A DNA stretch of 64,000 nt from Flavobacterium piscinae (lineage in GTDB: Bacteria > Bacteroidota > Bacteroidia > Flavobacteriales > Flavobacteriaceae), in assembly GCF_004122145.1 (NCBI RefSeq), contig NZ_SBKQ01000002.1, positions 186,001-250,000 of the forward strand, in the 5' to 3' direction. Position 1 is the first letter of the stretch. Each line of letters opens with the position of its first letter. The position numbers and the translations under genes were made by a program. The notes under the pieces were generated by a model that saw only the letters and a program-made list of their open reading frames with translations, made no database searches and was not told the origin of the DNA. This document shows positions 44,865 to 53,815 of the stretch, piece by piece.

Positions 44865-46124
44865 ATGCTTAAGAAAATAATTTTATTCCATTTCTTGTTT
44901 TTATCAATTTCATTCAATGCCCAAGATATTGATTATTGTTCAAAAATAGTAGATAAAACCGTTGAAGCAATAAATTCTAAAAACACATCCAATCTTAAAC
45001 CACATCTTGCTCCAGATTTTTCAATTGCTGGGCAAAAAGGCAATATAGCAATCATGGTTCTAGATCAACTCATTGCACAGTTAAATGAAACTGTTCTGAA
45101 TAACAGTAAATCAAATTCAAGAGAATTACCCGACGGTCTAGAGTTGAAATATAATATCAACTACAAAAACATGGGAGAAAGAGAAGCTACTTTTCTATTT
45201 GATAAATCAAACAAGCTTAAAGAATTAAACTTATTTGAAATGCAAGTCAAAACAATGAGTAATGAAAATAACTTTATTTTTCCTGACAATGAGATTATTG
45301 AAATTCCATTTAAACAAGTTGGTAATTTAATAAGTGTAGAAGTTTCAATCAACAATCAAAATAAAACTTTTCTTGTAGACAGTGGAGCACCTAGAGTAAT
45401 TATAAATAGTAAATATTATAAATCAAACCTTGGAGATAGGTCAATATCTTCTTCAAACCAAGGAGTTAACGGAGCTATCACTAATTTGGATATTGTAAAA
45501 ATTGACGAAATCAATTTTAATGGAATACAATTAAAGAATCAAGATGTACTAGCTTCTGATATTTCGCATTTAGAAGAAGATTTAGATGTTGAAATACATG
45601 GATTAATAGGGTATGATATTTTAAGTAATTATGACATTTTATTTAATTACGAATCTAAAACCTTAACATTGATAAAACCTACTAGCTTTTTAAAATTTAA
45701 AAATAATTATTTTAAAAACTATTATGAAGAAAAAGTGGCAATTAAACTCAGTCAACATATTCCAATTATTAGTGCAATTATTGGTAAGAATCAATATGAT
45801 TTTGGAGTAGACAGTGGAGCAGAAACTAATTTAATTGATGAGAAATATTATAAAAAAGTAAAAAAACACCTTTCAAACGAAAGCTCTGACTCGTTAATTG
45901 GAGCTGAAAATAAAGAGAAAATAGTTAAAACAGCCTCATTAACCGAACTTGTTATTGGTGGAAGTATTCCTTTTAAAAATACAAATATAGTTTTTAGTGA
46001 TATTTCACATTTAAATCAGGCTTATCAATTAAATATTGATGGAATATTAGGATATGAAATTTTATCAAAGTATCCAACATTTCTCTCATATTCTAGAAAA
46101 GAGATAATCTTTTTTAAAAAATAG
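44865..46124 (+). CDS. Exported double-domain retropepsin-like protein
   Basis: A signal peptide (1-20, ending FNAQ) is followed by a region of about 120 residues resembling SnoaL/DUF4440-like or DUF3887 folds (HLAPDFSIAGQKGNIAIMVLDQLI). Two retropepsin-like domains follow, with FLVDSGAPRVIIN (Asp172) and FGVDSGAETNLID (Asp316). Each has the DSG form and a matching C-terminal strand (IHGLIGYDILSNYDI, IDGILGYEILSKYPT). The paired lobes could make an intramolecular pepsin-like dimer. Confidence 0.82.
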   Translation: MLKKIILFHFLFLSISFNAQDIDYCSKIVDKTVEAINSKNTSNLKPHLAPDFSIAGQKGNIAIMVLDQLIAQLNETVLNNSKSNSRELPDGLELKYNINYKNMGEREATFLFDKSNKLKELNLFEMQVKTMSNENNFIFPDNEIIEIPFKQVGNLISVEVSINNQNKTFLVDSGAPRVIINSKYYKSNLGDRSISSSNQGVNGAITNLDIVKIDEINFNGIQLKNQDVLASDISHLEEDLDVEIHGLIGYDILSNYDILFNYESKTLTLIKPTSFLKFKNNYFKNYYEEKVAIKLSQHIPIISAIIGKNQYDFGVDSGAETNLIDEKYYKKVKKHLSNESSDSLIGAENKEKIVKTASLTELVIGGSIPFKNTNIVFSDISHLNQAYQLNIDGILGYEILSKYPTFLSYSRKEIIFFKK

Positions 46125-46253
46125 CATTCTGTGAGTGTCATATACAGAATTTAGGACTTTTTACTTTAAAAAAAGTACGTTTTCAACTAATAAATTGAAA
46201 CATTTGCATAAGGTTATTTGTAAATTTTTTTCTTTAAAAAAATTTCCTAATTT

Positions 46254-46301
46254 AAATCCTCCTATTAATTGTTAGCAGTGTACAATTTATAAGGGGGATT
46301 T
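46254..46301 (+). promoter_or_regulatory. Hairpin in leader of XRE regulator gene
   Basis: AAATCCTCCTATTAATTGT (46254-46272) pairs imperfectly with ACAATTTATAAGGGGGATTT (46282-46301), and a T run follows at once. It looks like an attenuator or terminator 15 nt before the start codon, so it could regulate the downstream gene or end transcription from 44865. Confidence 0.5.
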
Positions 46302-46316
46302 TTAATTTTAACAATT

Positions 46317-46862
46317 ATGAATAAAGTGCAATTTCTTAGAAATAAACTTAATTATACGCAACAAGAATTAGCTGAAAAGACAGGTCTTTCATTAAGAACA
46401 ATACAAAGAATTGAATCAGGTCAAAAACCCCAAGGGCATACATTAAAAGTTTTATTAAAAGCACTTGAAATAGAAGATTTAGATGAATTAAATAGCGATT
46501 CTAAAATTGTTATTGATGAGTATGACTACAATAATTTAAAATTAATTAATCTAATAGCAATAGTTGGTATTGTTTTACCACCAATAAATATAATCTTACC
46601 CATCATTTTGAAAAAAAAATATAAAGAAAATCATAACATGAGTAAACAAATAATAACCTTACAAATTATTTGGACAATCATGTCTTTTATAATTTTCATG
46701 CTTTGTTCATTTATAAAAAATTGGTTTAATCTTAGTAGCAAATTTATTTTAATAGTAATGATAACATTAGTTTTATCTAACGTGATAATTATCTTAACTA
46801 ATAATTATTTCATAGATCAAAAACAAAAACTTTTTTTTAAGCTGAATTTCAATGTTTTATAA
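46317..46862 (+). CDS. XRE-family regulator with membrane tail
   Basis: An N-terminal XRE-type HTH (residues 5-58: LRNKLNYTQQELAEKTGLSL, RTIQRIESGQKPQGHTLKVL) is joined to three hydrophobic segments (about 78-98, 112-132, 140-160), as in DUF4870-like HTH-membrane proteins of flavobacteria. The 3' end overlaps upstream sequence of the next frame. It likely binds DNA while anchored in the membrane; target unknown. Confidence 0.82.
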   Translation: MNKVQFLRNKLNYTQQELAEKTGLSLRTIQRIESGQKPQGHTLKVLLKALEIEDLDELNSDSKIVIDEYDYNNLKLINLIAIVGIVLPPINIILPIILKKKYKENHNMSKQIITLQIIWTIMSFIIFMLCSFIKNWFNLSSKFILIVMITLVLSNVIIILTNNYFIDQKQKLFFKLNFNVL

Positions 46863-46950
46863 TAATTGTCAGCTAATTGGCATACAAATGTCACATACAA
46901 AAATTTTAAAATTAAATAGAAAGCTAAATATTTGTCAAAAATTTAAAATC

Positions 46951-48411
46951 ATGAGTAAAAACATTTTATTGACAAGTCTAATTATGGTTTTTTCTTTTAT
47001 TTCAGAAGCTCAAATAAAGAAAGATGACCAACTTTTTATTGAATTAAAAAAACAAGATAGTATATTTTTTGAAAAAGCATTTAACCAATGTGATCTAGAT
47101 TATTTAGAAAAGCACATTGCTAACGATTTAAAATTCTATCATGACCAAAGTGGATTCCAAGATAAAAAGTCTTTTTTAGAAAATACTAGGAAATATATCT
47201 GCTCTAATCAAATGCAAAAGCCAATAAGAAAAGTTAATGCAAATAGTTTAGAGCTTTTTAAATTATCTAATGATGGAGTTCTATATGGAGTAATTCAAAA
47301 AGGAGTTCACAATTTTTATTTAAGAGAGGCAAATAAAGACGACATGTGGACGAGTACAGCAAAATTTACTCATGTTTGGCTTAAAAAGAATGAAGATTGG
47401 GTTCTAGCAGAAGCTCTAAGTTATGATCATCAAAGCCCTGATATAAACTCAACAAATCTGAATAACATAGAAAAGTTACTTGAAAAAAGTAATGTGCCCG
47501 CAATGGGTTTAGGTATTATTGAAAACGGCAAATTAACAAAAGTTGAGGTATATGGCACCTTAGATAAAATTCAGAAAGCACCATACAATACTATTTTTAA
47601 AGTTGCTTCATTAACTAAACCTGTTTTCGCTCTTACCGTTTTAAAACTCATTGATGCAGGACTATTAAAAATGGATGAACCTTTACATCAATACTGGATT
47701 GATCCAGAAATTAAAAATGACAAAAGATATAAAAAATTAACACCATACTTGGTTTTAACACATCAAACAGGCTTTCCAAATTGGAGATACCTTACAAATG
47801 AAAAAAAATTACATTTTCAATTTGAACCAGGTACCAAATATCAATATTCTGGTGAAGGCTTTGAATACCTAAGAAAAGCCATTGAAATAAAACTCAATAA
47901 GACATTAGAAGAATTAGCCCAACAATATGTTTTTAAACCTATTGGAATGCATGATACGCATTTTTGGTGGGATAATAAGGTAGATGAAGAAAGATATGCT
48001 CAAAATTATGATGATAAAGGAAACACTATTGACAATAAAAAATACTTTGAAGCTAATGCAGCAGCTAATTTGTTAACTACTGTTGAAGACTATGGAAGTT
48101 TTATAGCCTACTTAACAAATGGAGCTCAATTATCATCTAGCCTTTTTAATGAAATAATTAAGCAACAAACCAAACTAAGAGATAATGATTTTTTTGGTCT
48201 TGGATGGGAAATTTTAACTGGTTTTTCTAATGACGAATATTGTTTAATTCACACAGGTAAAGATCCAGGAGTAAGTACTCTAGCTGTATTTTTTCCAAAA
48301 ACCAAAAATGGGTATTTAATTTTTTTAAACGGTGATAATGTAAATGAAATTTATGAAAATGTTTTAAATAATAAAGTATATCTAGGTAATGAACTTTGGG
48401 ATAAAAGATAA
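46951..48411 (+). CDS. Serine hydrolase 6 with N-terminal SnoaL/DUF4440-like domain
   Basis: I use the ATG at 46951, which starts a good signal peptide (MSKNILLTSLIMVFSF, ending SEAQ). The frame extends to 46852 but that leader is not signal-like. Residues 28-160 resemble DUF4440/SnoaL folds (FEKAFNQCDLDYLEKHIAND, FTHVWLKKNEDWVLAEA). The hydrolase domain has SLTK (Ser220, Lys223), YSGEG replacing YSN, and HTG (CLIHTGKDPG). The altered second motif (YSG) sets it apart from the other paralogues. Confidence 0.85.
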   Translation: MSKNILLTSLIMVFSFISEAQIKKDDQLFIELKKQDSIFFEKAFNQCDLDYLEKHIANDLKFYHDQSGFQDKKSFLENTRKYICSNQMQKPIRKVNANSLELFKLSNDGVLYGVIQKGVHNFYLREANKDDMWTSTAKFTHVWLKKNEDWVLAEALSYDHQSPDINSTNLNNIEKLLEKSNVPAMGLGIIENGKLTKVEVYGTLDKIQKAPYNTIFKVASLTKPVFALTVLKLIDAGLLKMDEPLHQYWIDPEIKNDKRYKKLTPYLVLTHQTGFPNWRYLTNEKKLHFQFEPGTKYQYSGEGFEYLRKAIEIKLNKTLEELAQQYVFKPIGMHDTHFWWDNKVDEERYAQNYDDKGNTIDNKKYFEANAAANLLTTVEDYGSFIAYLTNGAQLSSSLFNEIIKQQTKLRDNDFFGLGWEILTGFSNDEYCLIHTGKDPGVSTLAVFFPKTKNGYLIFLNGDNVNEIYENVLNNKVYLGNELWDKR

Positions 48412-48425
48412 TTTTTTTTGTTTGT

Positions 48426-48454
48426 TGTCCTATTTTTTAAAACTCATTCGTATC
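48426..48454 (+). promoter_or_regulatory. Candidate ECF-sigma promoter
   Basis: TGTCCT (48426-48431) and CGTATC (48449-48454) are 17 nt apart, 35 nt upstream of the YCII gene. The pair resembles ECF-type promoters (TGTCGA / CGTC-like). It may be read by the sigma factor encoded at 49295, giving autoregulation. Inferred from motif and context. Confidence 0.4.
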
Positions 48455-48488
48455 AATAGAAAATAATATTAACTTAAATTTTAAAATT

Positions 48489-48830
48489 ATGAATGAATTT
48501 ATGATGCTATTCAGACACACTCCAAATCCTGACTTTAAAATGTCACCAGAACAAATGCAAGAAAACATCAAGTATTGGCAAGATTGGATTGGAAGTATTG
48601 CAGCTCAAGGAAAATTTGTGGCAACAAATCAATTAAGTTTTGAAGGAAAAACTTTAAAACCAAATAACATTGTTACAGACGGACCATATGCTGAAGTAAA
48701 AGAAATTATTGGAGGTTATGTAATTTGTAAAGCTGAAAATTTAGATGAGGCATTAAAACTAGCCCAAGGTTGTCCAATTTTAAATATTGGTGGACACGTT
48801 GAAGTAAGGAGTTTTATGAAAATTAATTAA
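48489..48830 (+). CDS. YCII-related protein (DGPF type)
   Basis: The 113-residue cytosolic protein carries the YCII/DGPF signature as DGPYAEVKEIIGGYVI, preceded by MMLFRHTPNPDFKMSPEQMQ and followed by the terminal GGHVEVRSFM. Proteins of this family are regularly encoded beside ECF42-type sigma factors, as here. Biochemical role unsettled. It is first in an apparent operon YCII - DUF1569 - sigma factor with gaps of 4 and 1 nt. Confidence 0.88.
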   Translation: MNEFMMLFRHTPNPDFKMSPEQMQENIKYWQDWIGSIAAQGKFVATNQLSFEGKTLKPNNIVTDGPYAEVKEIIGGYVICKAENLDEALKLAQGCPILNIGGHVEVRSFMKIN

Positions 48831-48834
48831 TTTT

Positions 48835-49293
48835 ATGAGCTTACCTAATATATTTACAGAAAAGGTTGTTAATGAAACAATTGATAGGATTAATTCATTG
48901 AAAGCCAATAATGTTGCTTTATGGGGAACCATGAATACCGGTCAAATGCTGGCACATTGTAATGTTATGTATGAAATGGTTTATACAGATATTCATAAAA
49001 AACCTAATCCATTCATGAAACTCATTTTTAAAGCTTTCATTAAAAAGATTGTTGTAAGTGAAATGCCTTATAAAAAAAATAGTAAAACAGCACCAGCATT
49101 TATCATTAAACAACCTAAAGATTTTGAACACGAAAAAGAAAGACTAATAGAGTTTTTAAAAAAAACTCAAAACTTAGGTGAAAACTTTTTCGATCAATCA
49201 GAATCTTTAAATTTTGGAAAATTATCAAAAGAAGAATGGAATAACATGTTTTATAAACATTTAGATCATCATCTTAACCAATTTGGAGTTTAA
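48835..49293 (+). CDS. DUF1569 (DinB-like) protein
   Basis: The 152-residue helical protein begins with LWGTMNTGQMLAHCNVMYEMVY, where the His fits the metal-binding His of DinB/DUF1569 folds. It ends WNNMFYKHLDHHLNQFGV with the other His residues. Such four-helix proteins may act as metal-dependent thiol transferases, but most are uncharacterised. It lies between YCII and the sigma factor. Confidence 0.82.
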   Translation: MSLPNIFTEKVVNETIDRINSLKANNVALWGTMNTGQMLAHCNVMYEMVYTDIHKKPNPFMKLIFKAFIKKIVVSEMPYKKNSKTAPAFIIKQPKDFEHEKERLIEFLKKTQNLGENFFDQSESLNFGKLSKEEWNNMFYKHLDHHLNQFGV

Positions 49294-49294
49294 A

Positions 49295-50530
49295 ATGTAT
49301 GATAATTTAATTCCTAATTTATTTAAAACAGAGTACAGTAAAATTATCACTGTACTCTGTAATTATTTTAGCATAAGGGATATTGAAATTGCAGAAGATA
49401 TTGCAGCAGAAACTTTTCTACTTGCTTCAGAAACTTGGGGATTAAAAGGGATTCCACCTAACCCAAAAGCTTGGCTTTATACTGTAGCCAAAAATAAAAC
49501 AATAGACTATATCAGAAAAAATAATGTTTACGACAAAATAATCTCAAACAAACAAAGTAAATCCCTCGACAATTATTACGAAATAGAATGGTCTGATGAA
49601 AAAATTAAAGACAGCCAATTAAAAATGATTTTTATCCTTTGTAATCCAATAAATGCAATTGAATCTCAAATCATATTAGTTTTAAAAATTTTAGGTGGTT
49701 TTGGCATAGAAGAAATTGCCACAACATTTCTAACCACAAAAGAGAATATTAATAAAAAGATATTTAGAGCAAAAAAAAGAATTAAAGAAGCTAAAATTGA
49801 TTTAGAGCATATTGACAGTAAATTAATTACAGAAAGGTTAAATTCAGTTTTGATTTCAATATATCTTCTTTTTAATGAAGGATATTATTCAAAAACGAAA
49901 GATTTTGAAATTCAAAAAAGTCTTTGTTTGGAAGCAATGAGGTTATGCATACTTTTAATAGAAAACAAATCAACAAATGAACCTGAAACAAATGCTTTAT
50001 TATCGCTTATGTGCTTTCATTCATCAAGATTTGAAGCACGACAAAATGAATTGAATGAGATAATTTTATATGAGAATCAAAATAAAAATCTTTGGAATAA
50101 AGAACTTATTGATAAAGGAAATTACTATTTAATTGAAAGTGCCAAAGGAAATCAAATAACAAAATTTCACTTAGAAGCTTCAATTGCGTACTGGCATTGT
50201 ACTAAATTAGAATCTTCTAATAAGTGGGAAAACATACTCACGCTTTATAATAAATTATTGCAAATAGAATATTCTCCTGTTGCAGCCTTGAATAGAACTT
50301 TTGCCCTTTTTAAAGTTAAAGGAGCTAAAGAAGCCATAGTAGAAGCTGAAAAACTTAAGCTTTCCGATTATTTATATTTTTCTTTACTAGGTTATTTATA
50401 TTCATTTGATAATAAAGAAAAAGCAATTTTTAATTATAAATTAGCATTAAATATTGCCAAAAAAGAAAACGATAGACAAGTAATAAAAAAATATTTAACC
50501 GTTTTAAATAGTACCAAAAATGAAAATTAG
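49295..50530 (+). CDS. ECF42-like RNA polymerase sigma factor with TPR tail
   Basis: Region 2 (about 1-75: DIEIAEDIAAETFLLASETW, PPNPKAWLYTVAKNKTIDYIR) and region 4 (about 110-165: GFGIEEIATTFLTTKENINKKIFRAKKR) are present. A C-terminal DUF6596/TPR extension of about 240 residues follows (LFNEGYYSKTKD near its start, LTLYNKLLQIEYSPVAALNR). This architecture and the YCII partner define the ECF42 type, in which the tail replaces a separate anti-sigma factor. I prefer the ATG at 49295 over the TTG at 49283. The gap to the upstream stop is 1 nt. Confidence 0.9.
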   Translation: MYDNLIPNLFKTEYSKIITVLCNYFSIRDIEIAEDIAAETFLLASETWGLKGIPPNPKAWLYTVAKNKTIDYIRKNNVYDKIISNKQSKSLDNYYEIEWSDEKIKDSQLKMIFILCNPINAIESQIILVLKILGGFGIEEIATTFLTTKENINKKIFRAKKRIKEAKIDLEHIDSKLITERLNSVLISIYLLFNEGYYSKTKDFEIQKSLCLEAMRLCILLIENKSTNEPETNALLSLMCFHSSRFEARQNELNEIILYENQNKNLWNKELIDKGNYYLIESAKGNQITKFHLEASIAYWHCTKLESSNKWENILTLYNKLLQIEYSPVAALNRTFALFKVKGAKEAIVEAEKLKLSDYLYFSLLGYLYSFDNKEKAIFNYKLALNIAKKENDRQVIKKYLTVLNSTKNEN

Positions 50531-50602
50531 TACTTAATCAAATATATTAAGTTGATTTTTATACCATGTAAGCACTAATTTTGTTGTTCAAAATTGCTAA
50601 AA

Positions 50603-51988
50603 ATGAAAATATTTAAATTACTATTCTTTTCCCTATTACATACCTACTTTTTTGCACAAAATGACTTAAACTTTATTGATAATAATATTAATAGTGCATT
50701 AGAAAAATCTCAAATCGAAAATAAGCTTATATTCATCGATTTTTACACTACTTGGTGTGCTCCTTGTAAAAGAATGGACAAAGAGGTATTTACAGACTAT
50801 ACTATACAAACTTTTTTCAATGAAAATTTTATTAATCTTAAAATTAATGCTGAGACTGAATTAGGTAAAAAAATTTCTCCTAAATATGAAGTAGAAGCTT
50901 TCCCTACATTTGTATTTATTGATTCCGAAGAGAAAATGATTTATAAAATAGTAGGATATCAAAAAATAGATGAATTATTAAATCATGCAAAAAAAGCAAT
51001 TTCAGAATTCGAAAAAGGTGAAAGTATCGAAATTTGGGAACAAAAATATCTATCTAATAAAAGAAACAAAGATTTTTTAAAGAAATATATTGAAAAACTG
51101 AATTCTTTAAACAAAGAAGTACTAGAACCGTTTAATGATTACTACAAACTTTTAAGTCAGGAAGAATTGGTTGACAAACAAAATATATCTTTTTTCATAA
51201 AAAACCCTTATCTGCATAAAGATTTAAATAAGTTTAGATTTCTAATAACAAAATACCATGAAATTAATAACGAACAATCTTCATATTATTTTCCGGGTTC
51301 ATTTCATGACACTTTGTATGAATCTCTACTAAGTTATTTTAATCAAATTGTTGAAAGTAAAGACGAAACACAATTAAATAAATTTGAAGAATTATTAACT
51401 GTTTTTCCAAAAGAAAAAGAAGCTAAACCTTGGTTTGAATTAAATGATTTTTCTTATTGGAAGGCAAAATATTATTTAAATACTAACAATATAATTGATT
51501 ATTTAAATACGATAAAATCATATGAAAAAGACTTATTAAATATTGATATTCAAGAATTAAAATTACTAGATTCTTTAAACCTTGATAGAACAAATAAATA
51601 TATTCAAAATTCTACTTTTTTCAAATCACAAGAAAATAAAGATCAGATCATAAAAATGAATAATGACTTTTTGAAGAATCATCTTTCTAACAATTTTTAT
51701 GCTGAATTAATTGAAATTGCAAAAAATATCATTTATTATGACGATAATAAAGATCAGATTAGATATGCAATAAGTTTATTAAAAAAAGCTAGAGAAATCA
51801 AAACTCTTGCGTTCAATTTATATTTAGAAGCTATTGGAGAATATAAATTAAATAACATAAAGAAAGCAAAACAAACTATTGAATTAGCAAAAAAGAAAGC
51901 AGGAGAACCAAATCTTTTAAAACTTATTGACGATACTAGTATAATCATTTATAAAAAACTACCTTTTCAAAATATTCAGAAAATTTAA
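50603..51988 (+). CDS. Exported thioredoxin-family protein with helical tail
   Basis: A signal peptide (about 1-18, ending FFAQ) precedes a thioredoxin domain (about 20-135) with WCAPCK (Cys52, Cys55) and EAFPTFVFID. A helical region of 300 residues follows with TPR-like repeats (RYAISLLKKAREIKTLAFNLYLEAIGE). Architecture matches the gene at 18261, and both open with the same LIFIDFYTTWCAPCK-type block, so they are probably paralogues. The TTG at 50594 is rejected as start. Confidence 0.85.
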   Translation: MKIFKLLFFSLLHTYFFAQNDLNFIDNNINSALEKSQIENKLIFIDFYTTWCAPCKRMDKEVFTDYTIQTFFNENFINLKINAETELGKKISPKYEVEAFPTFVFIDSEEKMIYKIVGYQKIDELLNHAKKAISEFEKGESIEIWEQKYLSNKRNKDFLKKYIEKLNSLNKEVLEPFNDYYKLLSQEELVDKQNISFFIKNPYLHKDLNKFRFLITKYHEINNEQSSYYFPGSFHDTLYESLLSYFNQIVESKDETQLNKFEELLTVFPKEKEAKPWFELNDFSYWKAKYYLNTNNIIDYLNTIKSYEKDLLNIDIQELKLLDSLNLDRTNKYIQNSTFFKSQENKDQIIKMNNDFLKNHLSNNFYAELIEIAKNIIYYDDNKDQIRYAISLLKKAREIKTLAFNLYLEAIGEYKLNNIKKAKQTIELAKKKAGEPNLLKLIDDTSIIIYKKLPFQNIQKI

Positions 51989-52007
51989 ACCAACTAATTC
52001 ATTTAAA

Positions 52008-53759
52008 ATGACAACTAATTATAAAAGAACTTTAAGAACTATTTTTATATTTACTTTGATATTTCATAAATCGATTGCTTGCTCAATTTTTAGTGGTATT
52101 GATAAGTATAACAACGTGTGGTTTGGAAACAACGAAGATTTTGCTTTCTCATTCAAAAACTACATTAATATTTTTCCTAAAAGTTCTCAAAATAAATACG
52201 GGTACTTTACATTTTCAAGAGATACTCCAGAAAATGGAAATAATGCATTTATAGCTGGTGGATTAAACGAAGCTGGATTAGCGTTTGATTTTAATTCAAC
52301 AGAAAATATTTTTCCAGTTAAAAATATGTATAGAAAAGTAGCCTTCCCTCAAGGAGACAATGCAATACTTCCATACATTTTAGGGAATCTATCTACAACA
52401 CAAGAAGTAATTGATTTTTTTGAAAAATATTGGTTTCAATTTGGATTTAGAAGCTCACAGATGCATGTAGCAGACAAATACGGAAATCTAGCTATTATTA
52501 GTCCAAATGGAGTAATTAAAAACAATCAGATGCTAATCTCTACAAACTTTGATCTTTGTGTGAATAATAATAATAATAATAATGATTGTTGGAGGTATAA
52601 CAAAGCCAACGATATCCTAAAAAATAATGAGATTAATTATGATTCAATGGTATTAGCATGTTCCCAAACTGCTGAAAAAGGAGCAAATACTACTGTTTAT
52701 TCAAGTATTTATAACTTAAATAAAAAAGAAATAACTCTTTTTTTTGCCGGAGATTATAAAAATAAATACAAAATATCATTAAAAAAATTATTAAAAAAAG
52801 GTAGAAAATCTATAACCTTAACAAATCTTTTTAAAAAAAATAATACTTCAATAATTCACCAATACATAGAAAGTAATAATTCTACCGCTGCAATACAACA
52901 TTACTTTAAAAATGTTAAGGATAACAAAGAAAAAGATTTCTTATTACCTAATGTTGTTTATTATTATACCAGAGAAACGAACAACTTTTTAATTTATGAT
53001 TTCTTAAAAGAACTACAAAAAAATTATGCTGAAGATATTGATATTTGGTTATTAAAAGCAATTTATGAGTATCAAAAAGGAGAGGAAAGCCTTGCTTTAT
53101 CCACATTAATTGAATTTGAAAATAAATTTCCAGATTACAAATATTTTTCTGAAGAAATACGAACCAAATTCCAAGATAAAAATAATACAAATGAAGTTTC
53201 AAACTTTAAACTTAAAGGATATCACAATGCAAAGTCAGTATTCTTAAAGTATAAACCATTTAGTAGTTCGTTTCACCCAATAAACAATATTGTTTTTTTG
53301 CAAAAAAGTAATGAAGGTTGGAGTACAAATTTAAAATTAGAAAAAGGTATCTATAATTATTCTTTTATTGTAGATGGTGAAGAAATATTAGACAATAGTA
53401 TTGAAATTTATGACATTCAAAACCTTATTAGACAAAAAATAAAATGCCATCAAAAAACAGTAGGTTTTACCAAAGAGCAAAATAAAATAAAATTGACAAT
53501 TCAAGTTCCTAATGAGGAAGATGTAGTCTATATAACGGGTAATCAAGAAGCTGCATTTCAAGCTCCTTTAATAATGTTACAAAATATTGGTGGAAAGAAA
53601 AGAGAAATTGAAATAAATGCACACTTACCTTTAGAATTTTCAATAGTTACTGGTGGTGCAGTAAAAAAGGGTCAATTTGAAAATAACAAAGAAGTAATTA
53701 AGATTGATACTATTTCTGACCATGAAAGCTTTTCATATAAGATAATTAAGTGGAATTGA
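52008..53759 (+). CDS. Ntn-type linear amide C-N hydrolase with C-terminal E-set domain
   Basis: A signal peptide ends SIA, leaving Cys as first mature residue (CSIFSGIDKYNNVWFGNNEDF). That fits the N-terminal nucleophile of choloylglycine-hydrolase-like enzymes. GGLNEAGLAFDFNST is a second family motif. After a helical middle region a 150-residue C-terminal part resembles a carbohydrate-binding E-set/CBM48 module (GWSTNLKLEKGIYNYSFIVDG). An in-frame AAT repeat gives seven Asn near residue 190. Because Cys follows the signal, a lipoprotein reading (IAC) is also possible. Confidence 0.75.
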   Translation: MTTNYKRTLRTIFIFTLIFHKSIACSIFSGIDKYNNVWFGNNEDFAFSFKNYINIFPKSSQNKYGYFTFSRDTPENGNNAFIAGGLNEAGLAFDFNSTENIFPVKNMYRKVAFPQGDNAILPYILGNLSTTQEVIDFFEKYWFQFGFRSSQMHVADKYGNLAIISPNGVIKNNQMLISTNFDLCVNNNNNNNDCWRYNKANDILKNNEINYDSMVLACSQTAEKGANTTVYSSIYNLNKKEITLFFAGDYKNKYKISLKKLLKKGRKSITLTNLFKKNNTSIIHQYIESNNSTAAIQHYFKNVKDNKEKDFLLPNVVYYYTRETNNFLIYDFLKELQKNYAEDIDIWLLKAIYEYQKGEESLALSTLIEFENKFPDYKYFSEEIRTKFQDKNNTNEVSNFKLKGYHNAKSVFLKYKPFSSSFHPINNIVFLQKSNEGWSTNLKLEKGIYNYSFIVDGEEILDNSIEIYDIQNLIRQKIKCHQKTVGFTKEQNKIKLTIQVPNEEDVVYITGNQEAAFQAPLIMLQNIGGKKREIEINAHLPLEFSIVTGGAVKKGQFENNKEVIKIDTISDHESFSYKIIKWN

Positions 53760-53815
53760 TTCAAAACGTTTCTTAAAATATATTACAGCAGATAGAATTC
53801 AAAAATATACTTGTT

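Noticed and set aside
46127..46253. Another attC-like site after the double retropepsin gene
   Set aside because: ATTCTGT/ACAGAAT pairing exists near 46129-46153, but the GTATAAG/GCGG arm pattern and the 108-nt span are missing.
12151..48411. Antibiotic resistance by the beta-lactamase-like genes
   Set aside because: The SxxK/YxN/HxG motifs show the fold, but the forms and added domains fit esterases or peptidases. No class A, C or metallo-beta-lactamase signature was seen.
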